DNA of 64,000 bases from Onthophagus taurus. Its lineage: Eukaryota > Arthropoda > Insecta > Coleoptera > Scarabaeidae. A program made the position numbers and the translations under genes. Each line of letters opens with the position of its first letter. The first letter of the stretch is position 1. Shown here one piece after another: positions 41,976 through 52,468 of this stretch. Location of the stretch: positions 23,994,001 through 24,058,000 of the forward strand of contig NC_091968.1 of assembly GCF_036711975.1 (NCBI RefSeq), given 5' to 3'. Under the pieces are notes generated by a model. That model was not told the origin of the DNA. It saw only the letters and a list, made by a program, of their open reading frames with translations, and made no database searches.

Positions 41976-43830
41976 TTGCTTCGTTGGTTAAATTAGCATC
42001 AAAATAGTTCATTTTGTATCTTGATCCTATCCGTTCCATCACTAGTGTTAAGTGTTAATTGACATTTAAACGTCAAAATATTAATTGTTAAATAATTTTA
42101 AAAATTTAATTTAAAAAAAAGAAATTGTATTAAAATCAAATTATAATATTTTACGCCTGAATCTTGTATTTACCAAAACTCGTACTAGGTGCAACCCCTT
42201 TTAACGTGGGGCGAGGACTTTATCCCTCGTTTTGACACGAGCATTGTTGCAGAAAGAAGATAAATGATTGTCGAATAGAACGTCACCAAAACGATATAGA
42301 ATTCGCGTTGGGAAAATAAACCTCCCTTCGAACTGTTGTGGGGGGCCCCCCACAACAAGTCGCAGTCAATTTCCCTTTTTATTCATTTTATTTCTTTTTT
42401 TCAACTTCAATTTTCTTCGTTTCACCTTTTTTTTACAAAATCCAAGAATGAAAGAATAACAAAAATTGTAGAGGGGATAAAGTTTATCTCTTTCGGAGTA
42501 AATAAGAAATCCGTAATTATCTTGTGTTTGGCGTCGTACATAAAACTTTATGACCGAGGCCGTAACGCGTTTTTTTATCACAATTTGACGGTTGTCGTTA
42601 GATAACATTATATCGTATGTCGTTTTGAGTCAACCCGCGGGACAGCGGCCGAAAAAAAAGCATACACCTTCGTTCGGGGGGGATTCTTTGGGTTTATTTG
42701 CTCCCCTGGACACCTGTTATTTGTCTTCCGAGGTTAACTTTAGCCCTTTTGATGACGGCGACAAACATCTTCTTTCGGTTAATGTCACATTTTTATTACC
42801 GAAAATAAGAGGCTCGTCAATTTAGAATTTTATGGGATTTTATAAGATTCTATTCGAAATAAATTGCTGTAATTTTTAATAGTAATAAAAAAATCTTTGC
42901 TAATTGAAGGTAAAAGGCGAGAGGAGACTCTTGAATCGAGTCTCTCGCAAAGAGCCCATGGCTTAAAGCGCAGATCCAAGCTTAGCGAAACAAAGTTCCA
43001 AGATAATGCGACGGTAATCTCTGTAGATTTCGACGAGATTACCCGGGATTTATTAATGTCAAATAATATCGTCGTCTAATTAATACCTTCATATATTTTT
43101 ATCGGCGCTTATTTTTTTTTTTATAGATAACTCTCCCTCAACCATCCTCAACCAATCAACATTGAAAGATAACAACCATTTTTTATCGAATGGCGTGTTT
43201 TTTTCAATATACACCATCTTTTTTTTGTGTTTATGTTACATAATTTGTAAATTACCCATAAATTTATGGGTAAAAGATAATTTTAACTTCTTGTACAACA
43301 TACAAGAATAAGTTAAGTGGGGATTATGGAGATTTTGCTTCTTAAAAATAGAAATAGTAATTCAAAGACACAACACTTCACTACCACCACTACTAGAACA
43401 CACGTATTATGTAGGTAAGACGCAGTCGTGTCGCAGTGGATCGACGAAGGGATGTATTCTGGAGCTTCAGTGCGTTGTGCATTTGGCCAGGATTTCAAGT
43501 AATCCTTATATATTGGACGCGGGCACGAGTCCTGCCTTAGCCCCGCTGATTGAGGTGTTTGCCGTATGCAACGTTCCGGCTCCTCTCATATTGACACGTG
43601 TATTTCTCATACAACATACGTTTACCACTTCAAAAAAATAATTATTAATAATAAATTATACTTATTACCATAGCCTTGTAATAATAAATTGTGATCTAGC
43701 GTCTTAAAAGCTTATCTCAACCCAAATAAATCTATTTTCATTAATTTTTATAATTAATTATAAACAAATAACACAAATGAGTTGAAGTAAATACGTCTAT
43801 GATTTTAATGAAGATTCAAAACGCAAGTTG
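41976..43830. other. Unique region without recognised gene
   Basis: Mostly non-repetitive. It includes a perfect 24-bp palindrome (42334-42357), a GC-richer stretch at 42620-42780, a hairpin near 42916-42946 ('gcgagaggagactc' facing 'gagtctctcgc') and another GC-richer stretch at 43500-43620. Reading frames of 60-90 codons overlap in several frames and show no domain. A plus-strand frame at 42900-43079 ('KLSETKFQDNATVISVDFDE') lacks an initial ATG and is not supported further. Confidence 0.4.
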
Positions 43831-43839
43831 AAGTTTAAA

Positions 43840-43950
43840 AAATCGTGGAAGGGTTATTTATGTAAATTAAGAAGTGACTCTGATATCAAATTGAAGCTGA
43901 AACGTTCCTCTTTAAAATGATATATAAAACATAATAGGTTGAATAATAAA
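43840..43950 (+). repeat. Isolated unit of the 180-bp satellite
   Basis: 'aaatcgtggaagggttattt' and 'gctgaaacgttcctctttaa' match the 45.2-46.9 kb array. The unit is broken off at ~43950 by unrelated sequence that leads to the 865-bp foldback. Confidence 0.8.
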
Positions 43951-44296
43951 AGTTTCACATAAAATGAAGTAACAGTGCATTAAAAAAAATCCGTCAAAGT
44001 TTAGGGTACCATCACCCTTAATCAACCCTTTGAAATGCCTCAAATGAGTTCAATTTGTAATCAATTAACACCCTTGGTACACTCATAACATATACCAAAT
44101 TTGCTTTTTCTAGCTTAATTTATAACAAAGATATAGAACTTTTTAAAAATTTAAGAGCCAACTTTGAAGGCCTATAACCACTCAGGTGTACAACTTAGCA
44201 TAGAGGTAAGTTACTTTAAATCATCTTAATTTATTGTCCTCTACAATTACATGTCCCTGCTCTGTGTCGGTTCTTATATGAATCACCCTGTATATC
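43951..44296. other. Unassigned insertion sequence
   Basis: Separates a satellite unit from the foldback. It ends with 'gaatcaccctgtatat', resembling mariner-type termini (ATACAGGGTGATTC on the minus strand). No coding motif was seen. Confidence 0.35.
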
Positions 44297-45161
44297 AAGA
44301 ATAGCATTGTGGCCTAAAAATAGATGATTCTTTTCTTTAATCGATAGGAAATGAGCCAAAAGAGGCGTTAATAATAAAAAAAGTGCGGAAAAGTGTAGTA
44401 CTTACCGAAAAATCACTTTAAAGTTGCGATTTGACGTTTCGTTTTGTGAGGTTATAAGAAATGTTTTCGTATTAAATCTTAACCTCAAATTGTTTAATTT
44501 ATACCCACGCACAAAATAAGACGTTATTTTCACTAAATTTGTTGAGATTACAACATATTTTCGGATGAAAACTTAGTTTCGATGCATCGATGCATAACGA
44601 CAATTACTTGTCGTTAGATAGAATTGTTTCTACCAAATGTGTATTAATAGACTTTGTGTTAATAGATGTGTCAAAATATCTTTATGTTGTAAATATAAAT
44701 GATAAATAAGTATAGTTGCTTATTTATCATTTATATTTACAACATAAAGATATTTCAATTGTTTGACTCAAAATTTATTAACACAAAGTCTATTAATATT
44801 AATACACATTTGGTAGAAACAATTCTATCTAACGACAGGTAATTATCGTTACGCATCGATAGCTTAAGAAACAAGGTTTTTATCCGAAAATATGTGGTAA
44901 TCTCAACAAGTTTAGTGAAAATAACTGTTTATTTTGTGCGTGGGTATAAATTAAACAATTTGTGGTTAGTATTTAATACGAAAATGCATGATTAACATTG
45001 CTCATAACCTCACAAAACGAAACGTCAAATCGCAACTTTAAAGTGATTTTTCGGTAAGTACTACACTTTTCCGCACTTTTTTTTATTATTAACGCCTCTT
45101 TTGGCTCATTTCCTATCGATTAAAAAAAAATCATCGATTTTTAAGACACAATGCTATTCTT
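44297..45161. mobile_element. 865-bp near-perfect foldback element
   Basis: Two arms of ~415 and ~440 bp are reverse complements, joined by only ~8 nt at the centre (gataaataag-tatagttg-cttatttatc, 44701-44728). The outer ends share 'agaatagcattgtg'. Arms contain 'cgaaacgtcaaatcgcaact' and its complement. Differences between arms are scattered small changes and indels. No coding sequence. The 180-bp satellite lies on both sides. Confidence 0.88.
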
Positions 45162-45169
45162 TAATTATT

Positions 45170-46960
45170 CCAAATCGTGGAAGGATTATTTATGGAAATT
45201 AAGAAGTGATTTTGATATCAAATCAAAGCTGAAATATTCCTCTTTAATATGATATATAAAACGTGATAGGTTGAATAATAAAAATTCTTTGATAAAGGGC
45301 TTGCAATTTTATGTTGTTAACCTCAAAATGTCAAAAAATTTAGCTTTAAAAAATCGTGGAAGGGTTATTTATGGAAATTAAGAAGTGATTCTGATATCAA
45401 ATTGAAGCTGAAACGTTCCTCTTTAAAATGATATATAACACATGATAGGTTGGATAATAAAAATTCTTTGATAAAGGGGTTGCAATTTTATGTTGTTAAC
45501 CTCAAAATGTCAAAAAAGTTTAGCTTTAAAAAATGGTGGAAGGGTTATTTATGGAAATTACGAAGTGATTCTGCTATCAAATTGAAGCTGAAATGTTCCT
45601 CTTTAAAATGGTATATAACACATGATAGGTTGAATAATAAAAATTCTTTGATAAAGGGGTTGCAATTTTATGTTGTTAACCTCAAAATGTCAAAAATGTT
45701 TAGATTTAAAAAATCGTGGAAGGGTTAATTATGGAAATTAAGAAGTGATTCTGATATCAAATTGAAGCTGAAACGTTCCTCTTCAAAATGATATATAAAA
45801 CATAATAGGTTGAATAATAAAAATTCTTTGATAAAGAGGTTGCAATTTTATGTTGTTAACCTCAAAATGTCAAAAAGTTTAGCTTTAAAAAATGGTGGAA
45901 GGGTTATTTATGGAAATTAAGAAGTGATTCTGATATCAAGTTGAAGCTGAAACATTCCTCTTTAAAATGATATATGAAATATGATAGGTTGAATAATAAA
46001 AATTCTTTGATAAAGGGCTTGCAATTTTATGTTGTTAACCTCAAAATGTCAAAAAGTTTAGCTTTAAAAAATCTTGGAAGGGTTATTTATGGAAATTAAG
46101 AAGTGATTCTGATATCAAATTGAAGGTGAAACGTTCCTCTTTAAAATGATATATGAAATATGATAGGTTGAATAATAAAAATTCTTTGATAAAGGGCTTG
46201 CAATTTTATGTTGTTAACCTCAAAATGTCAAAAAGTTTAGTTTTAAAAAATCGTGGAAGGGTTATTTATGGAAATTAAGAAGTGATTCTGATATCAAATT
46301 GAAGCTGAAACGTTCCTCTTTAAAATGATATATGAAACATGATAGGTTGAATAATAAAAATTCTTTGATAAAGGGGTTGCAATTTTATGTTGTTAACCTT
46401 AAAATGTCAAAAAGTTTAGCTTTAAAAAATCGTGGAAGGGTTATTTATGGAAATTAAGAAGTGATTCTGATATCAAATTGAAGCTGAAACGTTCCTCTTT
46501 AAAACGATACATAAAACATGATAAGTTGAATAATAAAAATTCCTTAATAAAAGGCTTGCAATTTTATGCTATAAACGTAATATCAAAACGTCAAAAAAAG
46601 CCGAGTTTTAAAAAATCCTGGAAGGTTTATTTATGGAAATTAAAAAGTGATTCTGATATCAAAATGAAGCTGAAACATTTCTCTTTAAAATGATATATAA
46701 AACATGATAGGTTATATTATAAAATTTTTTTGATAAAAGAATTTAATTGTGTCTCGATTTCAACTTAATCTAAAAATATCGAAATGAAACCCTAAATTAA
46801 AAAAATCATGGAATGGTTATATTTGACTATTAGAAAATGGTATTGGTATCAAATTAAAGCTAAAACGTTCCTCTTTGAAATGATATATGAAACATGATAG
46901 GTTTAATAATAAAAATTATTTGATAAACGACTTGCAATTTTATTACGTACAATCTCAAAC
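45170..46960 (+). repeat. 180-bp satellite array (about 10 units)
   Basis: The period is exactly 180 bp: 'agggttatttatgg' near 45361 and 45541, continuing on. Units carry 'attaagaagtgattctgata', 'cctctttaaaatgatatata' and 'gttgttaacctcaaaatgtc'. Aligning units by eye to the 189-bp satellite gives long shared blocks (ATTTAT.GAAATTAAG, CTCTTTAAAATGAT.TATAA, TAACCT.AAA.TGTCAAAAA), so the two are diverged members of one superfamily. The last two units (46700-46960) are the most diverged. Plus-strand frames here are repeat, not genes. Confidence 0.92.
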
Positions 46961-47138
46961 TCCTGATATTGGTTTAAATATGATTCGAGTGAATCGTCAT
47001 CGCATCAAGAAGACCTTAAGGTCGACTAATTATGTGAAATGACCCAGCGCAAAGGTTTAGTAGCTTATCTTAGTGAGGTAGCTTTTTGGAAGGCTTTCAT
47101 GGAAGGTTTCTTATTGTTAGTGATATCTGGGTAATTAG

Positions 47139-47760
47139 ATGATAATAATAATAATAATAAACAAGTTTATTGTTCACAAAAATCGATATAGGTACATATT
47201 ATTGAAAATACAAAAAATTTACATATCTAAATTTATGAAGAAAAGGTGATGTTCGATAGTCTCCTATCGTTCTTCCACAATCACCCCCTTAAAAATAATA
47301 AACATAAACATAGACAAAACAGAAAAGAACATGAAAAGAGAAAAAAAAAAGAAAGAGATAAGAAAACACGAACAAGAGAGAATTTATGCGCAAATACGGC
47401 AGATACGGCAGAGCTGAGGTATTAACATCATCGGTAACCCTGAGAGGTGCATTGAAAGATCAAAGTTGATGAAGACCACATACTGCTTTTCTTTAGTAAT
47501 AAAGAGATGCTAACCATGATTACAAATATCTTCAACGACTCCACGATATTGCAAATTCTATGGTTATTATAATACCTAGAATTCGAAGAGGAACCTAAAA
47601 GTATCTTAAAACGCCAAGGCAAGGAAAATGAGAAGTTGTCTACTATGCGGAGAAATGCAGATTCATACCTTTGGATAATGATAAAACGAAAAGTGCAAAA
47701 AATCCTAGAGTATATCAGCATTTTTTGTTGCAAATGGTGCTTAGTAGGGATATTGTGGGG
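47139..47760 (-). other. Possible LINE 3' end with ATT-type tail
   Basis: On the minus strand, an AT-rich 3' region with AATAAAC ends in a (TTA)n microsatellite at 47139-47160. The 101-codon minus-strand frame at 47428-47733 has no domain I recognise. The layout, a coding-like stretch then a simple-repeat tail, fits the 3' end of a LINE, but no RT motif is present. Confidence 0.3.
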
Positions 47761-49120
47761 TAGAGTGCTTTCAAAAATAACTCGAACCAGTTGAATTTCA
47801 AGAAAGGGAAGGAGAATGGAAACCTTGACTAGCTAAAATTTAGATATATTTAGAAATTTAGATCCTACTCATAAAATAAAGAAAAAGTATGTCTTCTGTT
47901 CATTTTAGACATCACTGGGGTGGTGTAGTTTCGATGTAGTGTCTTTAGGCAAAAAAGTAGGTACCTATTTGAAGTAGTAAAGGACTGTTTTTAATAGTAG
48001 AAGAGTGCGTTAATTCAAAACATGAATTACCAGAAAATTTTTAACTAATACTTGAAATATGGTTAAAATGCCATCTGTTAAAATCTATTAAAACTAATAA
48101 ACATTAATACTCTTAAAGAATAAAAAATTAATTTTATTTTTAATAATAAAATGTTCCCGTTTTATTTGATTAATAAAAAAAAAACTTGATTGGTCCGCAA
48201 TATTTATCGAAAATAATCGAACCAATCGTAAATCGATCCAGATATGAACCAAGAATATTGTAATATTTGACAGGTATAATCTCAAATTTATCAATATCAA
48301 TAGATAATTCGCTTTGCACGTGGATTAATGGCCTCGAAATTATTTTTTTAACCTATCAGAATGGGTTGAGTTGAAACGATGATAAAAAATTAGGATTTCT
48401 GAAAAGCTTAGAGATTAAGTTACAAATCCGAATACGTCTCGTTTTTCTGATGTATTACGCGATTCTTTTCACTTTTCGTTTTCAATTTAAAACGTTTAAG
48501 TGTTTTTATAAAAAATGAAAAGTAAATAACGGGTTAAAATTGAAAATAATGTTTGTTATTAAAATTGTTGAGAGTCTGGGAACTTATTCTCACCCCCTAA
48601 AAAATAATATTCTAACAGAAACCGGTTCCGCCCTATTAACAGAACCCAAAGGCAATAAATCGGGGAGATACTAACAACCGAAGACTTGTAACAGATGTTT
48701 TTTTCTTCCTCCTTTTCATTCATCCTTAGTATCCTTAGTGTGGCGGCATGAATATGCAACGCGACACCGAAGAACCTATTTGTCAAGAGTGATGTTGCGG
48801 CAGAAAAAAACACCCGTTTTGTATTAACTAACCTTGTAAGATATCTATTAAGTGGGTGTTGCCAACAAATTAAAATTTACACATTTTTTGGGGGGTTTTA
48901 AATTTCTTTAAATCGTTTTTACACATTTTATTTAATTTTCTTTTAATTAATTATAAAAAAAAAATTATTTTGATTCTATTTTAATTAATTATCATATAGA
49001 AAATAAAAAAATCATTAAAATGAGCCCAAACACGATGGGGTTATTATTTTTTTTAATTTAACCATTTGCATAATTCAGAATTTTTGATTAATAAGATGAA
49101 ATCGACAGATATTCCAGCAG
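47761..49120. other. Unique AT-rich region, nothing recognised
   Basis: No repeat family from this window and no coding motif were seen. 48580-48800 is somewhat GC-richer, with an 84-codon minus-strand frame lacking any known motif. Poly-A/T runs dominate 48880-49060. Confidence 0.4.
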
Positions 49121-49164
49121 AACAATAGAAAAATTTGTTTGTACAGGCTGAATACCAGTAATTT

Positions 49165-49395
49165 ATGGATTACCTTTGGTGGAAGGGAAAATTCTACAAG
49201 CAATGCAAAGATGGACCAAAAACTGTCAAAATTCCATGGTTGTCTAATAAAAAAAAACAAGTATTCCCTGCATGTTTTGATAAATTTGAGAGTACTACAA
49301 GCATTGTACTTCCTCTTTCTTTTGAAGTTGCGCTTTTTGCTTTTTTTGCGCTATTTATTTATCAGACCTGTAGCTACAGAACGACGAAAATCTGA
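49165..49395 (+). CDS. Unassigned 76-codon frame with one predicted membrane segment
   Basis: Reads 'MDYLWWKGKFYKQCKDGPKT' and later a hydrophobic run ('SIVLPLSFEVALFAFFALFI') compatible with one transmembrane helix near residues 49-70. The N-terminal half is basic. Composition looks more natural than the overlapping frame at 49139-49450. No intron signals or family were recognised. It could be an exon or a relic lying just before the satellite element. Confidence 0.25.
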   Translation: MDYLWWKGKFYKQCKDGPKTVKIPWLSNKKKQVFPACFDKFESTTSIVLPLSFEVALFAFFALFIYQTCSYRTTKI

Positions 49396-49419
49396 TAGAA
49401 TATTGAGAAAAAATATATT

Positions 49420-51080
49420 GCCCAAAAACAAACATTTTCGCATAATCTAAGTGTCAAAAAAAATGCTAATTCAAAAATTCCTGGAAGCCGTGTTTATTGA
49501 AATTAAGAAATTAAACTTATTTTAAATTGAAGCTTAAAGCTTTCTGTTTAAATCGATATATAATAATCGTTGGGTTAGATTGGAAAAATATTCAGAAAAA
49601 TAATTTTGAAACAAAACTTACATTTTCGTATAACCTAAAAGTGTCAAAAAAGATGCTAATTTAAAAATTCCTGGAAGCCGTATTTATTGAAATTAAGGGA
49701 TGAGACTTGTTCTAAATTAAAGCTCAAAGCTTTTTCTTTAAAATGATGTATAATAATTGTTGGGTTGAATTGGAAAAATATTGAGAAAAAAAATGATGAA
49801 ACAAAACTTGCATTTTCGTACAACCTAAAAGTGTCAAAAAAGATGCTAATTTAAAAATTCCTGGAAGCCGTATTTATTGAAATTAAAGAATGAGACTTGT
49901 TCTAAATTAAAGCTCAAAGCTTTCTCTTTAAAATGATGTATAATAATTGTTGGGTTGGATTGGAAAAATATTGAGAAAAAAAAATGTTGAAACAAACCTT
50001 ACATTTTCGTATAACCTAAAAGTGTCAAAAAAGATGCTAATTTAAGAATTCCTGGAAGCCGTATTTATTGAAATTAAAGAATGAGACTTGTTCTAAATTA
50101 AAGCTCAAAGCTTTCTCTTTAAAATGATGTATAATAATTGTTGGGTTGGATTGGAAAAATATTGAGAAAAAAAAATGTTGAAACAAACCTTACATTTTCG
50201 TACAACCTAAAAGTGTCAAAATAGGTGCTAATTTAAAAATTCCTAGAAGCCGTATTTATTGAAATTAAGGAATGAGACTTGTTCTAAATTAAAGCTCAAA
50301 GCTTTCTCTTTAAAATGATGTATAATAATTGTTGGGTTGGATTGGAAAAATATTGAGAAAAAAGGTATTGAAACAAACCTTACATTTTCGTATAACCTAA
50401 TAGTGTCTAAAAAGATGCTAATTTAAAAATTCCTGGAAGCCGTATTTATTGAAATTAAGGAATGAGACTTGTTCTAAATTAAAGCTCAAAGGCTTCTCTT
50501 TAAAATGTTGTATAATAATTGTTGGGTTGGATTGGAAAAATATTGAGAAAAAAAATGTTGAAACAAAACTTACATTTTCGTACAACCTAAAAGTGTCAAA
50601 AAAGATGCTAATTTAAAAATTCTTGGAACCCGTATTTATTGAAATTAAGGAATGAGACTTGTTCTAAATTAAAGCTCAAAGCTTTCGTTTTAAAATGATG
50701 TATAATAATTGTTGGGTTGGATCGGAAAAATATTGAGAAAAAAAATGTTGAAACAAACCTTACATTTTCGTATAACCTAAAAGTGTCAAAAAAGATGCTA
50801 ATTTAAAAATTCGTGGAAGCCGTATTTATTGAAACTAAGGAATGAGACTTGTTCTAAATTAAAGCTCAAAGCTTTCTCTTTAAAATGATGTATAATAATT
50901 GTTGGGTTGGATTGGAAAAATATTGAGAAAAAAAATGATGAAACAAAACTTGCATTTTCGTATAACCTAAAAGTGTCAAAAAAGATGCTAATTTAAAAAT
51001 TCTTGGAACCCGTATTTATTGAAATTAAGGAATGAGACTTGTTCTAAATTAAAGCTCAAAGCTTTCTTTTTAAAATGATC
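49420..51080. repeat. 190-bp satellite array, second locus (about 9 units)
   Basis: Same family as 5880-7910: 'tgggttagat' at 49571, then 49761 and 49951, continuing at ~190 bp. The first unit has the same specific changes as the first unit of the other locus ('cgcata(g/a)tctaagtgtc', 'attcaaaaattcctgg'), so edge units correspond between loci. Internal units are instead homogenised within each locus ('gagacttgttctaaatt' here versus 'gaaacttattttaaatt' there). Confidence 0.92.
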
Positions 51081-51283
51081 TGTAATAATCACACCTAATA
51101 ACCATTTATCTAGGAGATACCTTTTTGAACAACAAAATTCAAAAACACCACTTTTCACTAAACTTCTAATCTCACATCTGGACGAATAAGTTAAGATATA
51201 CCTAAAAACCCTACAGTGCGGATTGCATCATTTTTTATACAGATTCTTTCTTGTATAGTAGAAAGTACCGACAGCTCTAAATG
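51080..51283. repeat. Right shoulder of the piggyBac-type satellite element
   Basis: Matches 7905-8120 closely ('ctgtaataatcacacctaat', 'ccacttttcactaaacttct', 'cctacagtgcggattgc'). Similarity ends abruptly after 'agctctaaatg' at 51283, where LINE sequence begins. The TTAA terminus is therefore lost at this locus. Confidence 0.85.
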
Positions 51284-51292
51284 AGCTGTCCC

Positions 51293-51960
51293 AAATATCA
51301 TCATTAGAAAAGGATTTTGAAATTGCTCCAATTTATCGCTCGTCATCAGGCAATTTTGATGTATTCATACACTCATTAAGTAAATTCATGCAAAACTTGT
51401 TAGCCAAAAACCAGTGGGAGGTATTATGGGGGATTTTAATGTCAATTTTCTGGAAGTAAATAATAATTCTAATAATTTATTGGATATATTCAGATCATAT
51501 AGTTTTGAGATGTTATTTAATGAACCTTCAAGAGTAACCACTGAGTCAACATTTTCTCGAATGTCAGGCTCAATTATACAGCAACAACGTTAAATTTACA
51601 CATATCCGATCATTTTGCCTAATCACTGGAGTATGAAGTATCATACAAAAATATTACTGTTTTAAATTGGGCCATCCCATCTAAAACAACAGCTCGAGAA
51701 GGATTCTCTATTATTTTATTCTAAATTTATGGCTGAGTTTGATATCTGCTTTCCTAAAAAAGTTATAAAAAAATGTTAAAAGAGTACATGTCAACAATCC
51801 TCCGAAACTCTTGATGTTTTATATGTGATAGTTCAAACAAGTAAAGATGCTGAAGGTTTACACTTATATAAGAAATATAAAAAAGAATATATGAGCATGA
51901 CTATCCAAAATAAGAAACCAACTGTTGATGAATATACAGGTGTCCAACGAACCAGTTACG
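51293..51960 (+). pseudogene. LINE endonuclease fragment (jockey/CR1-like)
   Basis: Contains the APE-type endonuclease C-terminal half: 'GGIMGDFNVNFL' near 51420 (GDFN motif), 'LLDIFRSYSFEMLFNEPSRV', and 'TLNLHISDHFA' near 51590 with the catalytic SDH. A linker toward RT follows ('YSKFMAEFDICFPKK', 'LHLYKKYKKEYM'). The RT itself is missing. Stops and a frameshift lie near 51570-51620. The endonuclease would nick target DNA; this copy is dead. Confidence 0.8.
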
Positions 51961-51984
51961 TGAGACACCCTGTGATATTACAAT

Positions 51985-52165
51985 TATTATTTACTTCAAA
52001 GAAATTGACATTAAAATCCCCTATAATACCCCCCACTGTTTTTTGGCTAACAAGTTTTCCATGACTTTACTTAATGAGTGTATGAATACATCAAAATTGC
52101 CTGATGGCGAGCGATAAATTGCAGCAATTTCAAAATTCTTTTCTAATGATAATATTTGGAAGTCT
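51985..52165 (-). pseudogene. Inverted partial copy of the LINE endonuclease
   Basis: Reverse complement of 51293-51455 with scattered differences ('gaaattgacattaaaatccc', 'cctgatggcgagcgataaat'). It creates a hairpin of ~165-bp arms around ~530 bp of spacer. Confidence 0.8.
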
Positions 52166-52175
52166 GAAGTAACAC

Positions 52176-52299
52176 GGCTAAACCCGAAACTTTCTGGTTC
52201 TTAGGTCTACTGTTAGTTCTAGTTATAGTTTAATACAAATATACAACAGTCTACCGCTGAATAACAACCAAAACTAGAAATTAACATTCGGGTTTAGCC
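52176..52299. mobile_element. Palindromic mini-element 1
   Basis: Bounded by GGCTAAACCCGAA and its inverse TTCGGGTTTAGCC. The interior holds 'gttagttctagtt' and inverse 'aaaactagaaattaac' segments, so it folds back. 124 bp, no coding sequence. Confidence 0.7.
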
Positions 52300-52315
52300 G
52301 AACGTCCCTTAAGAC

Positions 52316-52452
52316 GGCTAAACCCGAATGATTCTAGTTGTAAGTGTAATGTTAGTTCTAGTTCAATACAAATATACAATAATATAGTGCTCAATAACAG
52401 TTAAAACTAGAACTAACACTAGACCTAGTACTAGAAATATTCGGGTTTAGCC
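52316..52452. mobile_element. Palindromic mini-element 2
   Basis: Same termini as mini-element 1 (GGCTAAACCCGAAT), 137 bp. Separated from element 1 by a 16-bp spacer with CGTCCCTTAAGA, and from the next copy by TCTTAAGAGACGT. Confidence 0.7.
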
Positions 52453-52468
52453 GTCTTAAGAGACGTTC

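Noticed and set aside
42897..43079. 61-codon plus-strand frame with acidic C-terminus
   Set aside because: No ATG near its start, no splice sites or homolog recognised; overlapping frames are equally long.
43313..43498. 61-codon minus-strand frame with a valine run
   Set aside because: The valine run comes from a 'ccaccacta' simple-sequence stretch; no supporting signals.
45450..46693. Plus-strand frames with repeated 'KKWWKGYLWKL'-like protein
   Set aside because: They are translations of the 180-bp satellite, which happens to be a multiple of three; most units carry stops.
49139..49450. 103-codon frame overlapping the 76-codon frame
   Set aside because: Its C-terminal half runs into the first satellite unit and its composition is that of shifted-frame translation.
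52290..52330. CTAAACCC/GGGTTTAG resembles plant-type telomere repeat
   Set aside because: It occurs once per terminus as part of a longer inverted end, never in tandem, so it is a transposon end and not telomeric DNA.
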